Shown: positions 11,615 through 22,954 of the stretch, in pieces
Numbering within the stretch: position 1 is the first letter of the stretch
How the letters are laid out: every line of letters starts with the position of its first letter
Assembly (NCBI GenBank): GCA_036971715.1
Contig: JAVHJL010000007.1
Coordinates: 1,860,001-1,924,000, forward strand
From: Arthrobotrys musiformis
Lineage: Eukaryota; Ascomycota; Orbiliomycetes; Orbiliales; Orbiliaceae
Direction: 5' to 3'
Length of the DNA: 64,000 bases
Translations under genes and position numbers: made by a program
The notes under the pieces: generated by a model
What the model was told of the DNA's origin: nothing
The model's database searches: none
The model's input: only the letters and a program-made list of their open reading frames with translations

Positions 11615-13836
11615 TTAAAACTCAAATTGTGGGTCCCCCTTTCCGAGATACTGATTCGCAGGTTCCTCCTTCCTGTCCGCTTCGGTTATGTGTCCACCGT
11701 TGCATTGGAAAACGCGACCGGGGCATTCCAGCCATTCATCCACTGGGTCCTTTTCTTTTCTTCCATCGCACCACGCGAATAACGCTCCGCCGGTTAGTTC
11801 GTTGTAGGGTAACAAGTGCTTTTCGCCGTTTTTGCATGTGAATATTTCAAATGTATATTTCGTCATCGGACCATCTTTATTCCAGAGCATGAACGACGTC
11901 CCCCTAAATTCAGTAAACATCTGTTGTTTGATACGCCTTGCAGTAGACTGAGCGCCAGGTCGACGGGGGATATTGAGGGGGTCCTTGGTGAATATATGGC
12001 ATTTCTGAGCCGGCTTCGGGTTGTAGATTTCCTTGATGTTCCCCTCGAGATTAAGTTCATCGTATCCCAAAGCGCCAACGACTTTTTCGATCATATTCTT
12101 CGATATAGGATCGAGCACAACCTTGTGGATGATGTTTACATGATAACTATCATCCGTTGCAAGCCCGAAATCCTCACCGCAGGGTTCGTTAGGGTTGAGT
12201 CCTACAGTGACTTTCATAGTCTCCTTTGCTTCGAATCCCGCAAAGATTCCATACTTGAAGACACCGCTTAGAAGCTCAACACCGAGGCCGATACCAACTT
12301 GAATATATGGACTTATTTCCCCTGTGATACTGGTTTTGCGGATATTGAAGATAGGCTTAAACTCCATCGAATCCTATTTAGGAGAACTAAAGGAAATATC
12401 GTTTCTAATATGTATTCTAATGGCTCTCTGCCCGGTATCGAGGCTAAAACCTCCATCCAAATCAAAATCGCTTTTTGCTTACAGCAAAACCCCTGGTCTG
12501 TTTGCAATATCTGGTATAAGGCTAATAAATTCCCCGACAGCTATAGATTCTAAGCCTGTATTAATAAATGAGGCAAAGCTGTTAAAATCTTCTCCTTCCA
12601 ATATATAGTCTTGAATATTTACACAATGTTTTTGTTTGAAGTTTGGCTGAATCAAAATGTCTATATCTACTGTATCTCTCACACGCGTAACTTCCACAGT
12701 AATGATTGGATTAGATTGGACGTAGCAGCCAATGCAAGCAATCTTCGCATCGACCTTGAGAAACTTGTATGATCCCAAAAGATGGCTCACTTCCTGTGTA
12801 TTATTCAGATTACCCCATTTAAAACTCAATAGGCGAATGGGCGCTTGAGAAATGGTGGCAGGGATTGTTGCTGCTAGTTTGTTTCGTGCTATCTTTAAAA
12901 ATTCAGCTTTAACATTTACAAATGTTTGACATATTGCGTTCTTGATATAATTGTAGCCGCGACATTCCGGTTCAAGAAAGGTCGACAGCGCCGGAATGTT
13001 ACATGTTACAGCAAGGCCAAGCGAGAAAACGCTAGCTACCTCTCCAAGACCCAATTGGCGTTTTTCGACTTTTATGAGGCCGGTATTCATTGGTGCTTCG
13101 AGAGTAGAAAGTTTGAGTTGGAATATTTACACCATTTTGTTCTAGGAAGCTTTTTGTCTTATCAAGGTAGTTGTTAAGGCCAATTGGTTATAAGAGATTA
13201 CAGAGATTTTGTATGATGTTCTATCATCAACTTTTCCGCAACCCTCATACTAATAGAAGATAATCAAATAAAAATAGTCCAAAAGTTTCTGATTAATTTA
13301 GTTCCATTGTTCAACAGTGTAGTCTATGGTATTCTTGTTTTTGAACTTTAGGATTATTTTATCATTTATACAAGTAATACTTTGAGTGAATTTGTCGACG
13401 TCTTTGAGTAAGATTAAGGAATAATTCGGGTCTGGCTTTTGCATTGTCACGTTGGCGAGGTGCATCTTTTGGTTTTCTAAGATGGAACGGTCGTTAATAT
13501 TGATTTGGGTCGAAAGTTTAAGCTAATACACTGATAAGAGTATAACATACCGATGATACCACCATAATGCAAAGTAAGAGCGTCCTACAGGTGAAGTGAC
13601 GACAAGTCATCATTTCTCTTCCTCAGGTGAGGATACAAATCGCCTTCACGAATCGGCAATAGCTTCACGCCTTGACGGCCATCGTAGCTTGGGGCACCCA
13701 GATTTAGAGAACCTCCAACTTCTTCTGGGATTGATCTAACAGTAACCACGTGGCTGAGGTTGATTAGGGGACCGGCGTGCACTCCAAGTCCGAAAGAGGA
13801 CGACAATATGAAAAGAGCGAAAGTTCTGGAAACCAT
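11615..13836 (-). pseudogene. Nonsense-riddled secreted DUF7029/DUF7223-like protein gene
   Basis: The gene starts at 13836 with a clear signal peptide (MVSRTFALFILSSSFGLGVHA) and runs to 11615. One reading frame stays recognisable but holds stops at 13585 (TAG), 13298 (TAA), 13250 (TAG), 13142 (TAG), 13127 (TAA), 12479 (TAA) and 12374 (TAG). A frame change or short intron lies near 13520-13552. The N-terminal part has a TLHYGG start and a YEGCGK...RTSY block typical of DUF7029; the C-terminal part (SGEISPYIQVGIG-like, here TGEISPYIQVGIGLGVE, then AGFEAKETMKVTVGLN) resembles DUF7223 of the same fungal secreted proteins, whose function is unknown. Every stop is TAA or TAG and none is TGA, as expected from CpA-to-TpA RIP on CAA, CAG or TGG codons. 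Family assignment is from memory of consensus features and moderately sure; loss of function is very likely. Confidence 0.7.
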
Positions 13837-15369
13837 CTTTCTAGAATGCGAACAGAAGATAAAATAAAAAGAGTACGGTGCAAGCAATAATTATAAAATC
13901 GAAATCTTGGGAAGCGAAGGGTTAATACCGCCAGCGGTATTGTCAAGACCGGCTTGTTGTCTGTTGTTTGTTGGTGTCGGATCGATGATTGATAGCATTG
14001 GAAGAGGTGAGTGCGATACTTATATACCCCATTTAGGCCTGCTAATTACTGAAGCCGCAGCCAGGAGCTCATCCAAGTGGCGCTGGCGGGCCTGGCAGTT
14101 AGGTCGCACAGTATGCTGTGAAACGTTGTGTAACAAAGGCAGTGATAATAAGAAAATATATGACGCTGGAAGGAAAAGGGCTGTGTTGCGCGTCCGCGGC
14201 CGCTTAGAGGCAATGCAATGCAATGCCTTCTATCGGGCTTAACAGCTCCCGGAACCAGTAAACAACTGACGTAATCCTGCATACCTACCGTCTTTGATCT
14301 GAAATAGGGCTTTACAAACGGCCAAAACTTTAGGGGATCTGATTGAGGCTTTCGTCAACCGAAAAGGCATTTGTGATGCTTAAGCATTTTAAATTTGAAC
14401 TGCCTTGTCACACCGAAAAGAAAATTGGGATCGCAGTCCATGGCATTTGCATTGATGAGCAGCAGAAGATCACCGACGATAGTTTTTTCTTTACGTGTTG
14501 ACTGAATATCTTCCGGGATTTTGGCTGGAATTGAATGAGTAGCGCTCATATGGTTGAGTTCTAAGGCAACATTTGTCGACGATAACAATATCGCAACATC
14601 GCTCAAACTTGGCTAGTGGCTACTAATGGCTGAAAAACGTCCAGAATTCTGAATCTCGGGGTTATATGCCTAAATTAGGGCCCTCTCTAAAAAAAGTTAC
14701 AAGAATGTGCAAAAAGAACTCTCAGACGGGGAATCGGACCCTGGTATTCCGCGAGCGAGTTTTTGTACAGGTACAAACCCTGCCGATAATGTAGACCATC
14801 CGGAAAGCTTCACAATCAATCCTTTTGCCATAATCATGCAAATTATAATTGAGCATCTTGGGTGGGATATATGGCATATGAGGCTCAATTCCCGCAAGGA
14901 TTGTAGCCAGACTAACCCATTATTAGTCTGTGTAACACAACACAAATCGCTGGGTCCGGATTGGACCAGGGCGAAGCCTGATCTAACCCATTTAGTCACA
15001 AAGCTTATTCACGCCTGATGGAGTGCATATAGATGGCTACTACTCTTGTCTCAAGAACCCTCTGGCGGCGGGGCTCGGGATTATGTTGTTGGCTGATGCG
15101 GTGAATACACTTTTGGGTGCTAATAAAATGCTTGATCAACACCTATAGCTTGGCTGTAGCCAGTTAGACATCAGAAATGCGTAACATGCGCGCTCACTGC
15201 TCATTTATACTTGCTTTTCACCAGAAGGCTTCGAAAGAACACTCGGCTATATATACTTAATCAATCCATCTTCTGGCCTTTGATGCCCAGCCGCTAGCTA
15301 TATTGCAAGGCTATAGTGATATCCTGACCTTGAGATATTTGCGAGAAGCACCTTCTTCATCACACCATC
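13837..15369. other. Intergenic with a degenerate tRNA-Asp 3' half
   Basis: No supported gene. Positions about 14690-14755 match the 3' half and downstream flank of the tRNA-Asp at 47.4 kb (see findings). The open frames at 13907-14242, 14355-14606 and 14697-15018 overlap on both strands and show no domain. Confidence 0.5.
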
Positions 15370-16560
15370 ATGCACTTGATTGTACTTCTCGGCGGCTTAT
15401 TGCCGCTTGCTCTCATCGCTGCTGAGCCATTCTCCCGTTCTTTTCTTGTCCCTGTCACCGCTCCGATAATGCCGGCCTTCAGGCCCAACCCCAAGCTTAG
15501 TACATATATCAATGGAAAATATACGTTGGACGATCCATCAATCTATCGTATAAAGATCGATATACGGTTGCCTGCCCGTCTAAGTCCGAATGTCGACATC
15601 GCAACGGGGATAGCAGCGATCCTCAGAGACAATGTCCCAGAAGTCTTGCGCCAGTTCAATTACACACCAGCCGAGATGTCCCCCGTTGTCGATAAATTGG
15701 CCACCGGGCTCCCAGATGTACTGTTAAGCGCACTTGCACCAAACCACCCTGTCCAAAAGCGAGATCTCGTCGTCCGGAACGGTTTTCTTGACTTCTTGGC
15801 GGGTCTTGGCTGTCCGCTCGAGCGCTCGTTGCAAGCATATCTCGGAGTCGCGGCCTACTTTGAGGACAACAACTCCAACCCAAAACGTACCACCTCAGAT
15901 TTGGACTACTTCCTGACCGTACTTCACGGTAGCATATCCAAAGACGCCCCCGTGAACGTGTACTACAACGCAAATTTCCCTGGCGGATTCCAAAATGCGG
16001 ACGGGACAACTATCGGCAAGAACGTGTACTTGAGGCTATCTGGCACAGGCGACGCGGCGGTGGACCCCAACTTTGTCTACATCGCGAGGCTGCTGCAACA
16101 CGAGCTGCAGCATAGCGAGCAGTATCGTGCCCAGAACTGGGACCTGGGGGCATTTGGTATCCGGTACCTTTACAACTTCTGCATGGCGGGCTTTTCCTAC
16201 GAAGACAATCAGATGGAGGTCGATGCGTTTGCGGCGGAGTCGGCCGGCGCGGCGATGCGCGACCCAGTCGGCTTGCGCTTCTTTAGAGTGTGGCGGCACC
16301 CAGACTTCTCTCTAGCTAAGACCCTTAGCCAGCCCGTAGAGAGACAGTACAGGCCGGCACCAGGAGTGCCGGGGGCGTCCGAAATGCTCTTCGTCAACGG
16401 CGTACTGCAGACACTGCCCTTCGCTCCGGCCGGTGATACCACAGACCGCGGCGTGTGCTTCCGTACCTTCACACGCGACGAGATCCTCACCCGTGGGTTC
16501 GATAACTGCACCCCGCGCCCCCAGACATCCCCACCGGCCCCAAGTGCATTCAGAGACTGA
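15370..16560 (+). CDS. Secreted protein with HExxH motif, putative zincin-like metallopeptidase
   Basis: A single open frame of 396 aa begins MHLIVLLGGLLPLALIAAEP, a signal peptide of about 18 residues. Around residue 244 the motif QHELQHSEQY contains HExxH (HELQH), and NQMEVDAFAAE about 35 residues later offers a possible third zinc ligand (Glu near 283). This spacing is compatible with gluzincin-like proteases, but I do not recognise a named peptidase family and DUF-type proteins of this kind also occur. A dibasic KR near residue 134 (PVQKRDLVV) could be a Kex2 site separating a propeptide of about 115 residues from the mature domain, as in many secreted fungal proteases. Seven cysteines occur, mostly in the mature part. 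It lies alone, with its own long 5' region. CDS is firm; catalytic role is inference. Confidence 0.8.
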   Translation: MHLIVLLGGLLPLALIAAEPFSRSFLVPVTAPIMPAFRPNPKLSTYINGKYTLDDPSIYRIKIDIRLPARLSPNVDIATGIAAILRDNVPEVLRQFNYTPAEMSPVVDKLATGLPDVLLSALAPNHPVQKRDLVVRNGFLDFLAGLGCPLERSLQAYLGVAAYFEDNNSNPKRTTSDLDYFLTVLHGSISKDAPVNVYYNANFPGGFQNADGTTIGKNVYLRLSGTGDAAVDPNFVYIARLLQHELQHSEQYRAQNWDLGAFGIRYLYNFCMAGFSYEDNQMEVDAFAAESAGAAMRDPVGLRFFRVWRHPDFSLAKTLSQPVERQYRPAPGVPGASEMLFVNGVLQTLPFAPAGDTTDRGVCFRTFTRDEILTRGFDNCTPRPQTSPPAPSAFRD

Positions 16561-18091
16561 TTAATGAATACAACGTTGCCTGCGAGAAGCACAAGGGCGA
16601 GTGGGCCTTGAAGTTTAAAAGTAGGGGGTTTCAGTGTATTCCAGGTACGAAGTTGGGCAATGTCTAGTTGTCTAAATACGTTTGGTTTGTTGTATTTGGG
16701 AGCGGGGAGAAGTAGTTAGTATCAGCTGGATCGCAGCGCGAACCTTGTCATAAATGATGGTTTTTATTCTTATTTAGAATCAAATTTTCTATATGGAATA
16801 TCTTAAGCTCCAATTAACAATGTCGCGAATTTTAATACTGGAACATAGAAAACAAAATAACTGAATAGCAGCTCTAACCTAAGCGAACATGGTCGCCATA
16901 ATCTCGGCTTTTCACATAAACGCACGCGTAACAGTAGCCGTAGTCACTAGGGGTTTTAGGGGTAAGCAATGGACTTTAATCTAGAGCATACAGTTTCAAA
17001 GTTAATGTGGGTAGAGCTAGTAAAATATTATTGATAGGACAAGTAGGGTGTTCGTAGCTCATCATATGCGCGTGCACCTGTGTCTTTGCGGATATATCTT
17101 GTCATGTATATGCATAGTAGGGTTTGTTTCCATCACGGGCAGAAGCCGTGCTATACGTGACACAATACATCCAGTAGTCAGCTTCATGAAAATAAGTGAC
17201 AGTGTTTTTTTTTTTTTGTTATAGGTTGTGTGAAAGAAATACGGTCAACTGCAGTTCTAAGAATAAAGGCAATCGATTAAACAAAAGATAGTATTTCCTT
17301 GCTACCTTTGCTGGTGGGTGGCCACATAAAAATAATTGTTATAATCCATTAGCTACTTTAATAAAAATGACCATGATCATGATGGTGGCATTTCGTACCA
17401 AATCAAACTACTTGCGGTATAGGCGATACTCATATGGGTTCCCTTTTTGGGAAGAAGTTACCAGGTTAGAAAGGTGTTGTGGTTAACCAGAAAAGTCTGC
17501 CTGAAAAGCGCTTAGTGCGGTTTACGAACCAGTTCACTCGCCTTTGGCTGCGATAGTTACTATAGTAAAGTTTGAAACCCACCGTGCACCGTTCTACTCC
17601 GATACGACACGAGACCAATCAATGTTACACGATTTGCATTTAGACAGGGCCAAACAGGGCAAGACATAGAGCAGGCTCGAACATCCTTCGAATCTTCCAA
17701 GATTCCTTACTTTCTATCTCTACTAGATAGACAAGTTTTTATGAGAGGCTCGGATAGTATACTAATGGTCTAGAAATCTCAGTACATAAGAAAACAACTC
17801 TCAACTTTTTCCATAATCTCTCCTTTCTCACACACATCAACATAATAATAATTAACCAACTGGTCTTCCATCTTCCTCCTGGGCTGGTCCCCATTCATAT
17901 TTTCAATTCCAAAAATCTAATTGGCCGCTCTAGTAACGCTCAATTATATCTTAAAGCTTTGTTCCCGTATATTATTTCGAATTTTGTCAGTTCATATTTT
18001 TACAACTTTTCACAAATCCCTTGTGCTTTAATTAATTACTCTATTCTACACCTGTATCGACCCATCAACCAATAATATTTGTCAAAAGAAA
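16561..18091. other. Intergenic, 5' region of the small secreted repeat protein
   Basis: About 1.5 kb with no gene. The last 300 bases are pyrimidine-rich with TC-rich tracts (17810-17900) of the sort found in promoters of highly expressed fungal genes. Confidence 0.45.
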
Positions 18092-18544
18092 ATGAAGATC
18101 TCAGTCCAGCTTTTGATTGTTATCCTCCTCGCTGTCACTACATCCGCAAGACCAATGGTTTTTGGCAACTTTGTCAACGACTACAACGACTTATCGCAGT
18201 CTCAAAAAGACAAGCTCGCCAAATTCGAAAATATGGAACAGGGGAACAGCGCCACTATCATACCGACAACCAACAATCCTACCCAACCAACGATTAACGA
18301 CGTCAGTAACGTTAACTTCGGCACCCCCAACCAAACTAACAACATGCCCCAAGACATCTCTAGCGCGCTCGCCGCCGGGCGCGAAGCTATAAAAGATGCG
18401 ATGACCGCAGCTAGTAACATTAGATGGAAGAGGATGGTTTTTGACAACTTTGTCGACGATTCCAATGGCTTGTCGCAGTCACAACAAGACAAGCTCGCTC
18501 AATTCGAAGCCATTGAAAGGGGTCAAGGCCCTATCAGCCAATGA
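18092..18544 (+). CDS. Small secreted repeat protein, candidate Kex2-processed peptide precursor
   Basis: An uninterrupted 150-aa frame. Residues 1-19 are a signal peptide (MKISVQLLIVILLAVTTSA). Two related repeats follow: RPMVFGNFVNDYNDLSQSQ at the mature N-terminus and KRMVFDNFVDDSNGLSQSQ near residue 113, each continuing DKLA(K/Q)FE. They are separated by about 60 residues rich in Asn, Thr and Pro. The second repeat is directly preceded by a dibasic WKR, so signal-peptidase and Kex2 cleavage would release two peptides with near-identical N-termini. There are no cysteines. This matches the general layout of Kex2-processed repeat proteins, including precursors of fungal RiPPs and pheromones, but no tailoring enzyme (DUF3328/UstY-like) is visible nearby. 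A plain secreted effector is the alternative. Confidence 0.75.
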   Translation: MKISVQLLIVILLAVTTSARPMVFGNFVNDYNDLSQSQKDKLAKFENMEQGNSATIIPTTNNPTQPTINDVSNVNFGTPNQTNNMPQDISSALAAGREAIKDAMTAASNIRWKRMVFDNFVDDSNGLSQSQQDKLAQFEAIERGQGPISQ

Positions 18545-18661
18545 TATTATAACTGAAGTAACTAGGAGACTCTAGATATAATAACCTGTAGTATAAATAT
18601 TTCGGAAGCAAGTGGGAAGCTCAATAATTTATAGATAATCACCCTCTTCTAGACGTTATGA

Positions 18662-18975
18662 TAAATTCTTTATAACTAGCCGTGATAGAAGGGAGAGTTA
18701 GTTTAAAAACGGTTGCATGATGGCACTTATAGCTTGGTTTGCCCGTGTCGACATCGAGCAGCTTTGGAGTTGTTACTCGAAAAGGCGTATGTGCCGCCCA
18801 AATGGAAGGCAAGTATGTGCAGTATGTTTTGACCGCACATACACCTGTTCGAGTAACAACTCCACAGCAACGCGATGTACCAGTTAACGTGGCCAAATCA
18901 AACTATAAGCATCGCCATGCAATCATTTCTTGATTGCTTCTCCCTTCTATCACGGCTAGCTACAAAGGATTTACT
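18662..18975. repeat. Long imperfect inverted repeat (MITE-like hairpin)
   Basis: The left arm (about 18662-18800) and the reverse complement of the right arm (about 18829-18975) align nearly throughout: outer block TAGCCGTGATAGAAGGGAGA, middle block GGAGTTGTTACTCGAA, inner block GTATGTGC. The arms are about 140 bp and the spacer about 30 bp, so the whole is about 314 bp. No coding frame is conserved. A non-autonomous MITE or the hairpin precursor of a small RNA are both possible. Confidence 0.7.
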
Positions 18976-21900
18976 GTAATATCTAGGAAAATTTGATCTG
19001 ATCAAGTTCGGACGGGATACCTGATTTAATGTCAATGGTAGTTGACCATACTTTGGTGTGTGATTATAGTAATGTTGTTTAATATATACCATTTCTTATT
19101 ATGGTTTGTGCTTAAAAACAAAATCTTTTGCTGTGAACTACATACTTGTTGGTACTTTTGCATAGGTTTTTTGATATAAATTCTCGAATTAGGCTATTTT
19201 ATTAGATATTTTGAAAAAGGTTATATTTTTAATGTTTTTCAATTTGCAGGGATATTCGGGAATGTGGCTTGTTTTAAACAAAAATATAGGAAAGATTTTC
19301 GCGATTGATTGTTTTTGTGGTTTTATGATTTTCTAATTTAATTATTGTAATTATTAATTTGTTTTAGTGGTTTATTTTGTAGTGATTTTATTTAAAGTTT
19401 AAAGTAAAAGCTTTGCGTAGTTTTAAAAAGCAATGTTATATATATAAATATTAGGTATAATATTTTAATAAAACCATGTCTAAATGCTAGGGTGTCGTTA
19501 ATAAATTACTTTGTTTAATCAAACCGTGAATTGGCTTTGGTAGAATTTATATATATAAGGTTTTGTTGGTACCATCCAAACCCTTTTCGGCGCCCAGATG
19601 TAACATCAGGGTTAATATATTCATTTCCATCTGCATTTACTTTTAGTGGCTTATTCGATAAAAGTACTTGCGCGTTTGATGGTTATACATGTTGGTACCC
19701 TTACAGAATAGTGTTTCGACATTGTAATTAGGTTACTTAGTCATAAAGTAGGAAAGAGATCTTGCTCCCAGATAGAAAGGCGATACTTTAATATTTTTCT
19801 TGCATTTTGTTGCGAAGATATTTCTGCGCACAGACAACACCAAATATGCATATGACAATATCTACAGATAGGGCATCGCCGGGCTTATCTTAACATTATA
19901 TTAAATTTTGCAATTAATTTATTGTTTTTAATTTGACCAATTGTGAGTTTAAGCTACTGTATAATAAAATATTATATCAAAACAATTAAGAATGGAAAGG
20001 TTTTAAATTTAGTTACTTTGGAAAGCATCTTTCTTAACGCTAAAGTAGCAAATGTGCAGGATTCATAATAATATTAATAGAGTTGACTTTGATGTGGGAT
20101 CAGGGCTAGATTTTTGATATATATTAGCTTCGATTTAGCTTACATTGGTTGATAGAGAATGCAAGGATTTATATAGTATTTTATCAAAGCTATTAGGTTA
20201 TACTTGGCTTTAGTCAAATTTAGTAAATATCAATAAATCCTACTAGATCTTTCTGAATTCTATTAAAGATTAAAATCCCAGGATGAGATGTTGTTAGGAT
20301 TTTGGTATCCGACGACATTCTAGCTAACCTTATAGGCCTATAATAATCTCATTTTCAGCCTACAATACCATATTTATAGAATATAAGGGATTTCTCTTTA
20401 GCAATGTACTTAATGCTATTTGTGAGATTTTTTTTACAATTGTATTAGAATATTTAGAATAAATACTCAAATTGTGTATAGTTTAAAAGGAAAAATTTTT
20501 AGTTAAAAAACCTAAAAAAATCCAAAAAACCCCAAAAAACAGAGAAGTTAATAATTTTTTTGTAAAAAAAAAAAAAAAGGGGGGGGGGGGGAGCGCTCAA
20601 ATATACGTCTAACAAAATCCGGATTAAAAATCGTTCAGCTGTAATTGAGTACTACTTGCGCCTGGCTTTAAAGCTGTATCCTATTATTCAAGGTTATTAT
20701 TAAGTAATTAGTAGTATTGTTAACATAATATTTTAGATGCAGCCTATTGGGTATCTATCTAAGTAAAAGTAAGCTATTTTTCGGTGTTACCTTTTTATTT
20801 AAAAGTTCTTTGTTTTTACTCTTAAAACCCTGTTATTTTAAGTATGAATTATGTAATATTTGAATAACTATTAGTTTTCTTTTATATTGTTATTTAGATT
20901 TGTTGTGGCTAATATTTCTATGATAATAGGATGGTATACAGGATCCACTTTATTTTCATCAAACAAATTAAAAAATTTCTTATATATTTTCGCTTTAAAT
21001 TGTTTGGGTTACCTTCTATAGGTAAAATTAGGTGATATTTTATTTTTTAGTTGATTATAGACTTCGTCGCATATTTTTTATTCAAAAATCAGTAGGAGTA
21101 GGGTGGGGTAAAACAATATGTTTGTAAAATATTATTTGTATTAAAATTAGAATATTTTGAAGCGGAAAGATTTGGGACCAGTTTCTGGTTTATTTTAGTT
21201 AGTATGGATTGCTAAACACTGCTTTAATTAGTGCTGTATTGAAATTTTATTTCTTTTTTTTTTGTTAAAATTTTGTTTTGCAGCTAATACCAGCTTAGGG
21301 ACGCTAGGGCATAAGGGTGGTTGTGATGTGGACATTCTGGAGAGAGAATTTGCAGTTGGTGGGCTTTATGGAATTTGGGGTGATGTTAAGGTATTATGAA
21401 CCTATCAGTAACTTAGAGACTATGGAGTTATGAAACTATGGGTGCTTTGAGCTGAGGATCCTGATAATATACGTGTAGGGTTAAGAGCGTTCTTGCACAG
21501 CATCCTTTGAGATCTGATTGGCCATTTAGCGAAATTCTGATCTCAAATTCGAAACTCTTGGTAGTACGCCTTAAGATCGGGCTGATGGGGTGGAGGTGAG
21601 GTCAGCTGCTAACTCGCAGCTATAGCTAGCAGGAGCATGCATGTGCATGCATATGCTTCATCGACCACAGGGCAATGGAAGCTTTGCCTCTATCAGCACC
21701 TGGATTCGAGGCTATAGCGGGAGCACCCACCACACGTACTCTTCAACTGCCACACCATTCTTCTTTTCCTCTCAGTCTTAGGACCTTCTTTTTTCTGCTT
21801 CGAGCTAGATTCAATGCAATCAGTTACCTGAGCTAAGCGACGTCAAACATCTAGGCCAGGGCCGATAACAACGTAAACTAAGCTTTATAATATAATTATA

Positions 21901-22508
21901 TAAATCTCTCCCCAAGTAAAAATAGTTGTTATTTCAGCCATTAGCTCATAATCACCAGAGTAAAGTTGCATAAGATAAACTTTAAGGCTTCAAATGGCTT
22001 ATTGCTAATTATAAATCAGCGATCACTCAAGCAAGCCAGCTGGTACCAGGCGTCCACACCTCCGCAGCCCGGTATAGGACTCATTACTCAAACACTCCTT
22101 ACATTGGATCCTGGTAATTTACTTAAGTAATTGCTCCCATATAGAGCTTTTTGAGAATCAGCATTACTGCCATCAGGCCCGGTGGGGGTAACTATCACAC
22201 CATTTGCATGCTGATAATATTGCAGGGTTGATGTAGTGTATATCGATGCCTGATCTGGTCACCTCGCCCTCGTATGGTTACAGCTTTGCCTATCTTAAAT
22301 CCTACTTGATTAATCTTATGTTTCTTTGTGGTGGTTTACTACAAGGCTAGGTGGTATGGGCGTCTGTAAACCTATAGCGGGCCTGTGGGTCGAATCTTTA
22401 AATTGATCTTGGAATTGATTCTAGTTCATTTGTATTCTATTTAATTTCAATATTAAACCGGTTATTTACCCCATTGTTACAATAGATCCTACTAAAAGCC
22501 TGGATACC

Positions 22509-22954
22509 TGTAAGAAATCGTATAGAGACTAGTCAAGGTATCAAGGTAATACACAAATGTCATAAAGTAAGAATGGCGTACTAGTGTGAATACAGATTGA
22601 TACTTAAATTGTTATTTAGTTTCTAAATATATAATAATAAACATAGCAGTTTAAATAAACAATTGATAAAGGAAATAATAAAGTAAACTGGACAGGAGAT
22701 AAGTCTATAAACTGGTCAATCAGACATAAAGTGTTGAATTAGACAAAAAATAAGTCTGTAAACTAAACAATCAAGTATAAAATATTAAACTAAATAGAAG
22801 ATAAGTCTAAACTAGACATTCAAAAATACAAGGTGCTAAACTAGACAATACATAATTCTACATAATAAACAAATATGTGTAGTAAAGTACTATTTGTGGG
22901 AAGTACCAAAAGAACAAAGACTTCCTTATCTGGAACCCTAAAAACTAAATAACA
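22509..22954 (+). mobile_element. LTR-like copy, plus orientation, RIP-mutated
   Basis: About 446 bp starting TGTAAGAAATCGTATAG and ending in CTAAATAACA, thus with TG...CA ends. It is repeated in reverse orientation at 24668-25114 with mostly transition differences. No target-site duplication is obvious. Confidence 0.6.
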
